The notes below the pieces were generated by a model. That model ran no database searches. It had not been told where the DNA came from and saw only the letters and a list, made by a program, of their open reading frames with translations. A program made the translations under genes and the position numbers. Shown in pieces: positions 16,986-25,105 of a stretch of 64,000 nt of DNA; the first letter of the stretch is position 1, and each line of letters begins with the position of its first letter. Source of the stretch: Microbacterium oleivorans (GTDB lineage: Bacteria > Actinomycetota > Actinomycetes > Actinomycetales > Microbacteriaceae); the NCBI RefSeq assembly GCF_013389665.1, contig NZ_CP058316.1:868001-932000 (forward strand), read 5' to 3'.

Positions 16986-17927
16986 TCAGCGCTTGCGGGA
17001 AAACCGGTCGAGACGCTCCTCCGCCGAGAGGGCGGCCATCTCGGCCACCCACGCGGGCGAGAAGTGATCGCCGGTGGGCGCCTCGACGACGGGGACGACG
17101 GTGTGAGTCACGACGTCGTCGTAGACGTGCACGAGGTGGAACGCCTGCCCGGCATCCATCCCGTTGACCGAGGCGGGCGGCCGTTGCAGGTTCATCGTGT
17201 AGCAGGTCGCCGACGCGACGCTCACCGGAACACCGGCGAAGGTGCCCTGCGTCGAGTAGTGCAGGTGCCCGGCGAGGATGCCGCGCACGTCGGTCCCCCG
17301 GATGACGTCGGCCAGCGCATCCTGGTGGCGCAGCTCGAGGATGTCGAACAGCGGAACGTGGCTCGGGATCGGCGGGTGGTGCAGCGCCAGTATCGTGCCG
17401 TGCGGCGCCGGTTCGGCGAGGATGCCGGAGAGCCAATCGAGCTGCGCGGCGTCGATGTCGCCGTGATGCCAGCCCGGCACCGTCGAATCGAGGGCGATCA
17501 GGCGCAGCCCCGACAAGTCCCAGACCCCCGTCACCGGGGCATCGGCGGCCGTGCCCGCCGTCTCGGCGGCATCCCACAACCCCGCGCGCATCGGAGCGCG
17601 CTCGTCGTGATTGCCCGCCACCCACACCACGGGCGCACCGAGCCGGGCGGCCACCGGCTCGACCGCGTCGCGGAGTCGACGGTAGGCGTCGGGCTCGCCG
17701 AGGTCGGTCAGATCACCGGTGAAGACGAGGGCGTCGGGCCGCACGCCGGTACGCTCGACGGCGTCCAAAGTCGCGGCCAGGTTCTGCTCGACGTCGAACC
17801 GGCCGCCGAGGGCGGCGCCGCCGCCCAGCAGGTGGGTGTCGCTCAGGTGGACGATCACGTGCCCCGCCGGGGCGTGACGGCCGAACTGCACGAGGCCCGC
17901 GGTGCCGTCGAGATGCGCGGAGGTCAT
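16986..17927 (-). CDS. Metallophosphoesterase (cyclic-nucleotide phosphodiesterase type)
   Basis: A 313-residue calcineurin-like phosphoesterase. All dimetal-site blocks are present: HLSDTHLLGG, VFTGDLTDLG, VAGNHDE, LALHHPP and GILAGHLHYS, in the arrangement of the Icc/CpdA and Rv0805 group that hydrolyses cyclic nucleotides or other phosphodiesters. An in-frame GTG at 17933 would add two residues, but ATG 17927 lies exactly 6 nt from the TAGGCT -10 element and is chosen as the leaderless start. The true substrate is unknown. Confidence 0.88.
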   Translation of the reverse strand: MTSAHLDGTAGLVQFGRHAPAGHVIVHLSDTHLLGGGAALGGRFDVEQNLAATLDAVERTGVRPDALVFTGDLTDLGEPDAYRRLRDAVEPVAARLGAPVVWVAGNHDERAPMRAGLWDAAETAGTAADAPVTGVWDLSGLRLIALDSTVPGWHHGDIDAAQLDWLSGILAEPAPHGTILALHHPPIPSHVPLFDILELRHQDALADVIRGTDVRGILAGHLHYSTQGTFAGVPVSVASATCYTMNLQRPPASVNGMDAGQAFHLVHVYDDVVTHTVVPVVEAPTGDHFSPAWVAEMAALSAEERLDRFSRKR

Positions 17928-17933
17928 GCCCAC

Positions 17934-17939
17934 AGCCTA
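17934..17939 (-). promoter_or_regulatory. -10 element TAGGCT of the leaderless phosphoesterase promoter
   Basis: On the minus strand TAGGCT, 6 nt, then ATG 17927. This spacing decides the start between ATG 17927 and GTG 17933. Confidence 0.6.
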
Positions 17940-17950
17940 GGCGGGGGCTC

Positions 17951-18286
17951 CTACCTGCCGGCCACGATGAGCACGATGCCGCCCAGCACGGCGACGCCGC
18001 AGAGCGCGAACGCGGCGTAGGCGGCCACGAGGGCGACGCTCTTCTGAGCCTGCGTCAACGGGCTCTTCCTCGCCGCCTTGGCCGCGGCCTTCGCGTGCCG
18101 GCGCGCCTGCTTCTCGCTGATGACCGCGATCGCGTCCGTGAACTCCGCGGGGGTCACCACGGGCACACGGCCCGCGCGCACCAGCATCCGCAGACCCAGC
18201 GCGTAGAAGCCGACGACGAGGACGGCCGCGGCGATGGCCGCGGCGAACACCTGCACGAAGGCGAACCAGTCGATCGAGACGCTCAT
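17951..18286 (-). CDS. Small two-helix membrane protein co-translated with the Pit transporter
   Basis: A 111-residue protein with one helix near the N-terminus (about 8-30), a strongly basic cytosolic middle (RRHAKAAAKAARKS) and a second helix at about 80-108. I know no function for it. Its ATG overlaps the stop of the phosphate-transporter gene (ATGA, 18283-18286), so the two are translationally coupled; similar small partners follow pit genes in other Actinobacteria. It may be an accessory subunit or a regulator of the transporter, but this is inference from context only. Confidence 0.78.
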   Translation of the reverse strand: MSVSIDWFAFVQVFAAAIAAAVLVVGFYALGLRMLVRAGRVPVVTPAEFTDAIAVISEKQARRHAKAAAKAARKSPLTQAQKSVALVAAYAAFALCGVAVLGGIVLIVAGR

Positions 18287-19512
18287 CGTCCGTCCTCCTC
18301 GCCCGATGCCTTGGCGGCGGCCGTGGCGCGGCGCTGCCGACGCGTCGGCGGCGGATCGGCCGGGACGTCGACCGCGAGGCCCGAGTCGGCGACCTCGCTC
18401 ATGGCGTTGCCCGCGTGCACCTCGTCGCGGCGCGAGCGGAGGAACAGCGCGAGCACGATCACGACGGCCAGCACCGCATCGATGACGATGCCGACCGGAC
18501 CGAGCCAGACGACCAGGAGCGCGGCGAGCGCGCCCACGGCGCCCGACGCGGGCAGCGTCAGCAGCCACCCGACCGCGATGCGTCCGACCGTCCGCCAGCG
18601 CACCGTCGACCCGCGGCGTCCGAGTCCGGAGCCGATGACCGACCCCGAGGCGACCTGGGTCGTCGACAGCGCGAAGCCCAGCGCGCTCGAGGCGAGGATC
18701 GTCGAGGCGGTGGACGCCTCGGCCGAGAAGCCCTGGGCCGGCTTGACATCGGTCAGCCCCTTGCCGAGCGTGCGGATGATGCGCCACCCGCCCATGTAGG
18801 TGCCGAGCGCGATCGTCACGGCGCAGGCGACGATCACCCAGAGCTGCGGTTCCGCGTGCTCGGCACTCTGCCAACCGGCGGCGATGAGGGCCAGGGTGAT
18901 CACGCCCATGGTCTTCTGCGCGTCGTTGGTCCCGTGGGCCAGGGCCACGAGCGACGAGGTGAAGATCTGACCCCACCGGAAGCCGTCTCTCCCATCGGGC
19001 TTGCCGTCGTGACGACGGGTGATGGCGTAGGCGACCTTCGTCACCGTGAAGGCGATGACCCCGGCCGTGACCGGTGCGATCAGGGCGGGCAGGATGATCT
19101 TGCTCAACACGACGCCGAAGTCGATCGCCATCGCCCCGACGCCTACGAGGGTCGCACCGATCAGACCGCCGAAGAGAGCGTGCGACGAGCTCGAGGGCAG
19201 TCCCAGCAGCCACGTCAGCATGTTCCAGGTGATCGCGCCGATAAGACCGGCGAAGATGAGCGGCAGCAGCGCCGTCGCCTCGAGCTGATCCTCGCGGATG
19301 ATGCCGTGCGAGACGGTCTTCGCGACCTCCGTCGAGAGGAACGCGCCGACGAGGTTGAGTCCCGCCGCCAGCAGGACGGCGACCTTGGGCTTGAGTGCCC
19401 CGGTGGCGATCGGCGTCGCCATCGCGTTCGCGGTGTCGTGGAAGCCGTTGGTGAAATCGAAGAAGAGTGCCAGTGCGATGACCAGCAGAAGAATGAGTAC
19501 AGCGGTTTCCAC
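18283..19512 (-). CDS. pit: Inorganic phosphate transporter, PiT family
   Basis: A 409-residue low-affinity phosphate:cation symporter. The PiT signature is present twice in inverted arrangement: DFTNGFHDTANAMA in the N-terminal half and AHGTNDAQKTMGVI in the second half, with about ten helices in total, GLPSSSSHALFGGLIGA near residue 110, and a hydrophilic C-terminal tail of ~40 residues. The gene starts at ATG 19512 behind a GC-rich leader hairpin (19534-19553). A PHO-box-like direct repeat lies ~90 nt upstream (19601-19618), consistent with control by phosphate, although it is oriented toward the divergent ptrB. Confidence 0.94.
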   Translation of the reverse strand: METAVLILLLVIALALFFDFTNGFHDTANAMATPIATGALKPKVAVLLAAGLNLVGAFLSTEVAKTVSHGIIREDQLEATALLPLIFAGLIGAITWNMLTWLLGLPSSSSHALFGGLIGATLVGVGAMAIDFGVVLSKIILPALIAPVTAGVIAFTVTKVAYAITRRHDGKPDGRDGFRWGQIFTSSLVALAHGTNDAQKTMGVITLALIAAGWQSAEHAEPQLWVIVACAVTIALGTYMGGWRIIRTLGKGLTDVKPAQGFSAEASTASTILASSALGFALSTTQVASGSVIGSGLGRRGSTVRWRTVGRIAVGWLLTLPASGAVGALAALLVVWLGPVGIVIDAVLAVVIVLALFLRSRRDEVHAGNAMSEVADSGLAVDVPADPPPTRRQRRATAAAKASGEEDGR

Positions 19513-19533
19513 TGTGCGCTCTCTGTGACGTGC

Positions 19534-19553
19534 GGACCCGCGAGCGCGGGTCC
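19534..19553 (-). promoter_or_regulatory. Hairpin in the 5' leader of pit
   Basis: GGACCCGC (19534-19541) and GCGGGTCC (19546-19553) form a perfect 8-bp stem with a GAGC loop, 22 nt upstream of the pit ATG. It would be transcribed only if pit has a leader, which is unproven. Confidence 0.35.
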
Positions 19554-19600
19554 TCGAGTACGGGTCGGGATGCCGCGGCAGCGGCGGGCGCGAACGAAGA

Positions 19601-19618
19601 GTTCACCGTCTGTTCATG
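19601..19618 (+). promoter_or_regulatory. PHO-box-like direct repeat between pit and ptrB
   Basis: GTTCACC (19601-19607) and GTTCATG (19612-19618) repeat with an 11-bp period, the geometry of the PhoP-binding PHO box described in Streptomyces. It lies in the divergent gap next to a phosphate transporter. Confidence 0.5.
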
Positions 19619-19700
19619 GTCCGGCAACCGGACCATCGAATCCTGCCACACCATCGCCTCGACCGGGAATCCGATCGACCGGGCGAGCCGATCTCGGCGC

Positions 19701-19706
19701 TAGCGT
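19701..19706 (+). promoter_or_regulatory. -10 element TAGCGT of the leaderless ptrB promoter
   Basis: TAGCGT, 6 nt, then GTG 19713. Confidence 0.65.
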
Positions 19707-19712
19707 GGGACG

Positions 19713-21854
19713 GTGACCGACAACCGCGACATCCTCCCGCCGTCCGCTCCGATCGCTCCCGCGCGCGAGCACCGCCGCTCGCACCACGGCGACGAGGTCG
19801 TCGACCGGTACGAATGGCTGCGCCAGAAGGACGACGCCGAGGTCATCGCCCACCTGGAGGCCGAGAACGCCTACACCGACGCACGCACCGCGCACCTGGC
19901 CGGACTGCGCGAGCGGATCTTCGAAGAGATCAAGGGACGCACGCTCGAGACCGACCTCTCGGTGCCCACCCGACGCGGCGAATGGTGGTACTACAGCCGC
20001 ACCGTCGAGGGCAGCCAGTACGGCATCCACTGCCGCGCGCCGCTCTCCTCACCCGACGACTGGACTCCGCCGCAGCTCGAGCCGGGGGCGGACGTTCCGG
20101 GCGAGCAGATCCTGCTCGACGGCAACCGGGAGGCCGAGGGGTCGGAGTTCTTCTCGCTCGGCAGCTTCGAGGTGTCCAGCGACGGGTCGCTGCTGCTGTA
20201 CGGCGTCGACACCGAAGGCGACGAGCGATACACCCTCCGGCTGCGGGACGTCGCGACGGGCGAGAACCTCCCCGATGAGATCCCCGGCACCTTCGCGGGC
20301 GCCTCCATCTCGCCCGACGGGCGCTTCGTGGTCTATTCCACCGTCGACGACGCGTGGCGCCCGGACTCGGTGTGGCTGCACGAGATCGGCACCGACCCGG
20401 CGACCGACGAGCGCCTCTTCCACGAGCCCGACGAGCGCTACTGGGTGGGAGCGGGGTTCACCCGCAGCGACCGGTATCTCGTCATCGAGGTGGGGTCGTC
20501 GATCACGAGCGAGGAGCTCCTGGTGCCCGCCGACGACCTGCGCAGCGAGCCGCGGTCCGTATGGCCCCGGCGCGAGGGCGTCGAGTACTCGGCCTCGCAT
20601 GCCGTGGTCGACGGCGAGGACGTGCTCTACATCCTGCACAACGACGGCGCCCTCGACTTCGAGCTCGTCCGCGTCTCGGTGTCCGACCCGACCGGTGAGC
20701 GCGAGGTCGTGCTCGCGCATGAGCCCGGACGGCGTCTGGAAGGCCTCTCCGCCTTCCGCGATTGGGCGCTGCTGGGGTACCGGCGCGAGGGCCTGCAGCG
20801 GCTGGGGGTCTTCGACTATTCGGCGGGGTCGGTGGCCGAGCTCGCGTTCCCCGAGCCGCTCTACACCGTCGGGTCGGGCGGGAACCCGGAGTGGGCGCCG
20901 CCGGTCATCCGCGTGGGTTACGGGTCGTTCGTGACCCCCGGCACGGTCTTCGACTACGTCGTCGCCACCGGTGAGCTGCTGCTCCGCAAGCGGCAGCCGG
21001 TCCTCGGCGGCTACGACCCCGAGGACTACGACCAACGGCGCGTGTGGGCCATCGCCGACGACGGCACGCGCATCCCGGTGTCGGTCGTCTGGAAGCGATC
21101 GTTCGGCGACCCCGGCGCCACCTCCGACGCCCAGTCGCGGGCGCTGCACCTGTACGGCTACGGGTCGTACGAGCACTCCATCGATCCGGCGATGTCGGTC
21201 GCGCGGCTCTCGCTCCTCGATCGCGGCGTCGTGTTCGCCGTCGCACACGTGCGCGGCGGCGGCGAGATGGGACGCCAGTGGTACGAGGAGGGCAAGCTGC
21301 TGCACAAGCGCAACACCTTCACCGACTTCGTCGCCGTCGCGCGGCACCTCGTCGAGTCCGGCTACACGGCGCCCGATCGGCTCGTGGCCGAGGGCGGATC
21401 CGCCGGCGGACTGCTCATGGGCGCCGTCGCGAACCTTGCGCCCGAGCTGTTCGCGGGAGTTCTGGCGGCGGTGCCGTTCGTCGACGCTCTGACGACGATC
21501 CTCGACCCCTCGCTTCCGCTCACCGTGATCGAGTGGGACGAGTGGGGCGACCCGCTGCACGACCCCGAGGTCTATGCGTACATGAAGTCGTACTCGCCGT
21601 ACGAGAACGTGCGCGAGGGAGCGGACTACCCGCGCATCCTCGCGGTCACCTCGCTCAACGACACCCGGGTGATGTACGTCGAGCCGGCGAAGTGGGTCGC
21701 GCGCCTGCGCGAGGTCGGTGCCGACGTGATGCTCAAGTGCGAGATGTCGGCGGGCCACGGCGGCGTGAGCGGCCGCTACAACTCGTGGCGCGAGCGGGCG
21801 TTCGAGCTCGCCTGGCTGCTCGATGTCGTCGGCCTCGCCGAAGAAACGGCCTGA
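19713..21854 (+). CDS. ptrB: Oligopeptidase B (S9A family serine peptidase)
   Basis: A 713-residue cytosolic prolyl-oligopeptidase-family enzyme that cuts short peptides after basic residues. An N-terminal seven-bladed propeller (about residues 70-400) gates the C-terminal alpha/beta-hydrolase domain. The catalytic triad is visible: Ser563 in GGSAGG, Asp650 in LNDTRV and His682 in AGHGG. The IEWDEWGDPLHDPEVYAYMKSYSPY stretch is characteristic of oligopeptidase B rather than prolyl endopeptidase. The length is normal and the GTG start is set by the leaderless promoter. It is followed by the repeat-rich hairpin region before convergent recR. Confidence 0.92.
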   Translation: MTDNRDILPPSAPIAPAREHRRSHHGDEVVDRYEWLRQKDDAEVIAHLEAENAYTDARTAHLAGLRERIFEEIKGRTLETDLSVPTRRGEWWYYSRTVEGSQYGIHCRAPLSSPDDWTPPQLEPGADVPGEQILLDGNREAEGSEFFSLGSFEVSSDGSLLLYGVDTEGDERYTLRLRDVATGENLPDEIPGTFAGASISPDGRFVVYSTVDDAWRPDSVWLHEIGTDPATDERLFHEPDERYWVGAGFTRSDRYLVIEVGSSITSEELLVPADDLRSEPRSVWPRREGVEYSASHAVVDGEDVLYILHNDGALDFELVRVSVSDPTGEREVVLAHEPGRRLEGLSAFRDWALLGYRREGLQRLGVFDYSAGSVAELAFPEPLYTVGSGGNPEWAPPVIRVGYGSFVTPGTVFDYVVATGELLLRKRQPVLGGYDPEDYDQRRVWAIADDGTRIPVSVVWKRSFGDPGATSDAQSRALHLYGYGSYEHSIDPAMSVARLSLLDRGVVFAVAHVRGGGEMGRQWYEEGKLLHKRNTFTDFVAVARHLVESGYTAPDRLVAEGGSAGGLLMGAVANLAPELFAGVLAAVPFVDALTTILDPSLPLTVIEWDEWGDPLHDPEVYAYMKSYSPYENVREGADYPRILAVTSLNDTRVMYVEPAKWVARLREVGADVMLKCEMSAGHGGVSGRYNSWRERAFELAWLLDVVGLAEETA

Positions 21855-21873
21855 CCCCCACCCTCAGCCCGAG

Positions 21874-21924
21874 GCCGAGCGCACGGGTTGACGCCGAGCG
21901 CACGGGTTGACGCCGAGCGCACGG
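21874..21924 (+). repeat. 19-bp tandem repeat, two full copies plus a partial third
   Basis: The unit GCCGAGCGCACGGGTTGAC occurs at 21874-21892 and 21893-21911, and its first 13 bases recur at 21912-21924. The last copy forms the left arm of the hairpin at 21912-21955. A degenerate inverted relative (CCGTGCACTCGG) follows near 21962. This looks like a small intergenic repeat element between convergent genes. Confidence 0.8.
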
Positions 21925-21955
21925 ACTCCCTTCGCGGATGAGCCGTGCGCTCGGC
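21912..21955. terminator. 13-bp hairpin between ptrB and recR
   Basis: GCCGAGCGCACGG (21912-21924) pairs perfectly with CCGTGCGCTCGGC (21943-21955) over an 18-nt loop. Its position between convergent genes suggests a bidirectional terminator derived from the tandem repeat. Confidence 0.6.
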
Positions 21956-21990
21956 GCGATGCCGTGCACTCGGGGTGCCCGCGCGTGAGG

Positions 21991-22584
21991 TCAGAGCTGG
22001 CGGCGGCCCTCGAAGGCGCGGCCGAGGGTGACCTCGTCGGCGTACTCGAGGTCGCCGCCGACGGGCAGACCCGAGGCGAGGCGCGTGACGCGGATCTCGA
22101 GCGTCGTGAGGAGCCGACTGAGATAGGTGGCCGTCGCCTCCCCCTCGAGATTCGGGTTGGTGGCGAGGATGACCTCTTGCACGGTGCCGTCGGCGAGACG
22201 CTGCATGAGCTGGGTGATCCGCAGGTCGTCGGGCCCGACGCCCGCGATCGGGCTGATCGCACCGCCCAGCACGTGATACAGGCCGCGGAACTCGCGCGTG
22301 CGCTCGATCGCGGCGACATCCTTGGCGTCCTCGACGACGCAGATGAAGGCGGTGTCGCGCCGCGGGTCGCGGCAGATGGCGCAACGGTCCTGTTCGGAGA
22401 CGTTGCCGCACAGCTCGCAGAACCGGACACGCTCGCGAAGCTCGCCCAGAAGGTGCGAGAGCTTGGAGACGTCGAAGGTCGGGGTCTGCAAGATGTGGAA
22501 CGCGATGCGCTGAGCCGACTTGGGGCCGATGCCCGGGAGCCGGCCGAACTCGTCGATGAGGTCCTGGACGATGCCGTCGTACAT
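21991..22584 (-). CDS. recR: Recombination mediator protein RecR
   Basis: A 197-residue RecR, which forms a ring clamp with RecO and helps load RecA onto SSB-coated gaps. It has the helix-hairpin-helix N-terminus ([20 protein letters not shown]), a four-cysteine zinc finger (CELCGNV...CAIC) and the Toprim domain starting [10 protein letters not shown], ending with [21 protein letters not shown]. The ATG lies 3 nt after the dnaX stop, so the genes are co-translated. The YbaB nucleoid-protein gene that often separates dnaX and recR is absent here. Confidence 0.97.
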   Translation of the reverse strand: MYDGIVQDLIDEFGRLPGIGPKSAQRIAFHILQTPTFDVSKLSHLLGELRERVRFCELCGNVSEQDRCAICRDPRRDTAFICVVEDAKDVAAIERTREFRGLYHVLGGAISPIAGVGPDDLRITQLMQRLADGTVQEVILATNPNLEGEATATYLSRLLTTLEIRVTRLASGLPVGGDLEYADEVTLGRAFEGRRQL

Positions 22585-22587
22585 GGG

Positions 22588-24879
22588 CTACCCGAATCTC
22601 GTGGGTGAGGTGAAGGGCTCTTCGCGCACGAAGGTCGCGCCCAGCATCTGCCGGACGACCGCCTCGCCATAGCGTTCGATGCCCCCGCGCGCCGGGGGCG
22701 TCGCCGAACGATCCGCAGCGGCGGACGGGCGCGGCGACGGCGAGCGGACGGGCGCCGCATCTCGCGGCATCGACCGTTCGACGGCGACGGGAGCCCGCGG
22801 CGGAACCGGCGCGTACTCGTCGACAGGCGGCGGCGGGTCGTCGCGGTCCTCCTCGTCGATGGGCGGGATCGGATCGGGGTACCGGTCGACGTCGCCGTCA
22901 TGAGGCGCTGTGAGTGTGCGCACGGGTGCGGCGACGGCATCCTCGGGCTCGTCGTCGACGGCGAGCTGCGCGACCGGATCCGCCTGCGGGATCGGCGCGA
23001 CGGCCCACTCCGTCACGGGCGCGGCGTAGGCCGTCGCGGACGAGGCGTTGCCCTTCGGTCCCCCCGCCGGCGACGAACCGGATGCGGTCGGGCGACCCGC
23101 CGGAGGCTGTGCCGGCTCCGAGCGGGCCTCCCCTCCCGGGCGCCCGCTGGGAGCGCTCGGGGCCGGGCCGCCGGGCGCGGGTCCGCCCCCGGGGTCGGAG
23201 TCGTGGCGGGCGACGTACTTCACCCGTACCCCGAGGATCGCGAGGATCGCCGAGCGCAGGTCTTCGCTCGGACCCTTGCCCGCGTTGAGCCTCTTGAACT
23301 GCAGGACGTCGGAATGGCTCTGGAACGACAGCGTGAGCACGCCGGTCTCGGAGAACCCGACGGGGGACGCGACCGACCCGATCATCCACGAGGTGCGGCT
23401 GATCGACTCCAGGCGCTGCAGCACCTCGGGCCATGCATCGCGCATCTGGGCGAGCGTGACTGTCGCGGGATCGCGGGGCTCCGCAGACGCGGTGGCCCCG
23501 GGCGCCGAGGAGGCGGTGGCCGGTGTCGAGGACGCAGCGGCGGGTGTCGGTGCTCCCGGCGAAGGGGACCGGGCGCCTTCGCGTTCCGCCACGGGGGACC
23601 CGGATGCCGCCGGGCCGGGGGCGGCGGACGCGGCGGCAGCAGGAGCCGCGGCACGCGGCGGCACGGCTCGATCGGCTTCGGGCGTGACCGTGCGAGAGGC
23701 CACGGAGGGCTGCGCGGGCGCGGCCGGCGATGCCGGCGCCGCGGCGATCGGAGCACCGGTCGACGCAGGCACGGCGTGGTTCGCCGCGGCGAGCACGCGG
23801 GCGACGAGCAGCTCGAGCTGCAGACGCGGCGACGTCGCGCCGGACATCTCGTCGAGTGCGGCGACGACGAGATCGGCGGTGCGCGAGAGACGGTCGGTGC
23901 CGAAGAGGGCGGCCTGCCGGTCCATGCGTTCGAGCTCGTCGGCCGAGACGCCTCGGAGCACGGCGGACGCGCCCTGCCCGGTCGCCGAGACGATGATGAG
24001 GTCACGGAGGCGTTCGAGGAGATCATCGACGAACCGCCGCGGGTCCTGGCCGGTCTGGATGACGCGATCGACCGCCGCGAAGGCCGCGGCCGCGTCGACG
24101 GCACCGAAGGCGCCCACCACCTCGTCGAGCAGCTCGGCATGGGTGTAGCCGAGGAGCGAGACGGCACGCTCGTACGCGACCGCGCCGTCGTCGGAACCCG
24201 CGATCAGCTGGTCGAGCAGCGAGAGGGTGTCACGCGGAGACCCGCCGCCGGCGCGCACGACCAGCGGAAGCACGCCCGCCTCGACCGTCACAGCCTCCTG
24301 CGCGCAGAGCTGTTCGACGTACTCGAGCATCGCCGCCGGCGCGACGAGCCGGAACGGGTAGTGGTGGGTGCGCGAGCGGATCGTGCCGATGACCTTCTCG
24401 GGCTCGGTCGTCGCGAAGATGAACTTCACATGCGCCGGCGGCTCTTCGACGAGCTTGAGCAGGGCGTTGAAGCCCTGCGCCGTGACCATGTGGGCCTCGT
24501 CGAGGATGAAGATCTTGAAGCGGTCTCGCGCCGGGGCGAAGACGGCCCGCTCGCGGAGGTCGCGCGCATCGTCGACGCCGTTGTGGGATGCCGCGTCGAT
24601 CTCGACGACGTCGAGCGAACCGCCGCCGCCGCGGCTGAGCTCGACGCAGCTGTCGCACGTGCCGCACGGGGTGTCGGTCGGGCCCTGAGCGCAGTTGAGG
24701 CAGCGGGCCAGGATGCGCGCCGAGGTGGTCTTGCCGCACCCGCGCGGGCCGGAGAAGAGATAGGCGTGGCCGACGCGGTCGGAGCGAAGCGCTGTCATCA
24801 GGGGTTCGGTCACCTGCGACTGGCCGATCATCTCGCCGAACGCTTCGGGTCGGTAGCGGCGGTAGAGGGCGGTGGTCAC
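22588..24879 (-). CDS. dnaX: DNA polymerase III subunits gamma and tau
   Basis: A 763-residue clamp-loader motor. The N-terminal AAA+ module (~1-220) shows ALYRRYRPEAFGEMIGQ, Walker A GPRGCGKTT, the four-Cys zinc module (CLNCAQG...CGTCDSC), Walker B ILDEAHM and the sensor TTEPEKV. The collar domain follows (~230-360), then a long Pro/Ala-rich linker (~365-460), a tau domain that contacts the replicative polymerase (~460-560) and a further disordered acidic/Pro-rich tail. The start is set at GTG 24879 because it lies 6 nt from the TAGTCT -10; GTG 24885 would overlap the spacer. No obvious slippery A/T run for a separate gamma product was seen. Confidence 0.96.
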   Translation of the reverse strand: MTTALYRRYRPEAFGEMIGQSQVTEPLMTALRSDRVGHAYLFSGPRGCGKTTSARILARCLNCAQGPTDTPCGTCDSCVELSRGGGGSLDVVEIDAASHNGVDDARDLRERAVFAPARDRFKIFILDEAHMVTAQGFNALLKLVEEPPAHVKFIFATTEPEKVIGTIRSRTHHYPFRLVAPAAMLEYVEQLCAQEAVTVEAGVLPLVVRAGGGSPRDTLSLLDQLIAGSDDGAVAYERAVSLLGYTHAELLDEVVGAFGAVDAAAAFAAVDRVIQTGQDPRRFVDDLLERLRDLIIVSATGQGASAVLRGVSADELERMDRQAALFGTDRLSRTADLVVAALDEMSGATSPRLQLELLVARVLAAANHAVPASTGAPIAAAPASPAAPAQPSVASRTVTPEADRAVPPRAAAPAAAASAAPGPAASGSPVAEREGARSPSPGAPTPAAASSTPATASSAPGATASAEPRDPATVTLAQMRDAWPEVLQRLESISRTSWMIGSVASPVGFSETGVLTLSFQSHSDVLQFKRLNAGKGPSEDLRSAILAILGVRVKYVARHDSDPGGGPAPGGPAPSAPSGRPGGEARSEPAQPPAGRPTASGSSPAGGPKGNASSATAYAAPVTEWAVAPIPQADPVAQLAVDDEPEDAVAAPVRTLTAPHDGDVDRYPDPIPPIDEEDRDDPPPPVDEYAPVPPRAPVAVERSMPRDAAPVRSPSPRPSAAADRSATPPARGGIERYGEAVVRQMLGATFVREEPFTSPTRFG

Positions 24880-24885
24880 CCACAC

Positions 24886-24891
24886 AGACTA
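24886..24891 (-). promoter_or_regulatory. -10 element TAGTCT of the leaderless dnaX promoter
   Basis: On the minus strand TAGTCT, 6 nt, then GTG 24879. The rest of the gap to 25105 is C-rich and holds no other feature I can support. Confidence 0.6.
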
Positions 24892-25105
24892 CGGCGTACC
24901 GCCGACACCAGCCCCGCCCGCATCCCCGTCGCCCCCAACCCCGGTGGCGCCGAGCCCCACCGCATCCGCCCCCCGCAAGAAGGTGGCACCCCCACCCACA
25001 ACACCCACCCCCAACCCAGCACACCCGCCGCATTCGGCGCGGGCACGACCCCGGCCCTGGCCCCGAGGGAGGAACATTCTCGAGCGGAGGGGGGTTGCAG
25101 GGGGC

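Noticed and set aside
22914..24148. Long antisense ORFs opposite the dnaX linker
   Set aside because: Expected by chance in Pro/Ala-rich, very GC-rich coding DNA; no start signals or family motifs.
24930..25090. C-rich low-complexity stretch, looked at as a possible repeat element or small gene
   Set aside because: No regular period, no credible start or ribosome site, and no inverted repeats; probably just skewed intergenic DNA.
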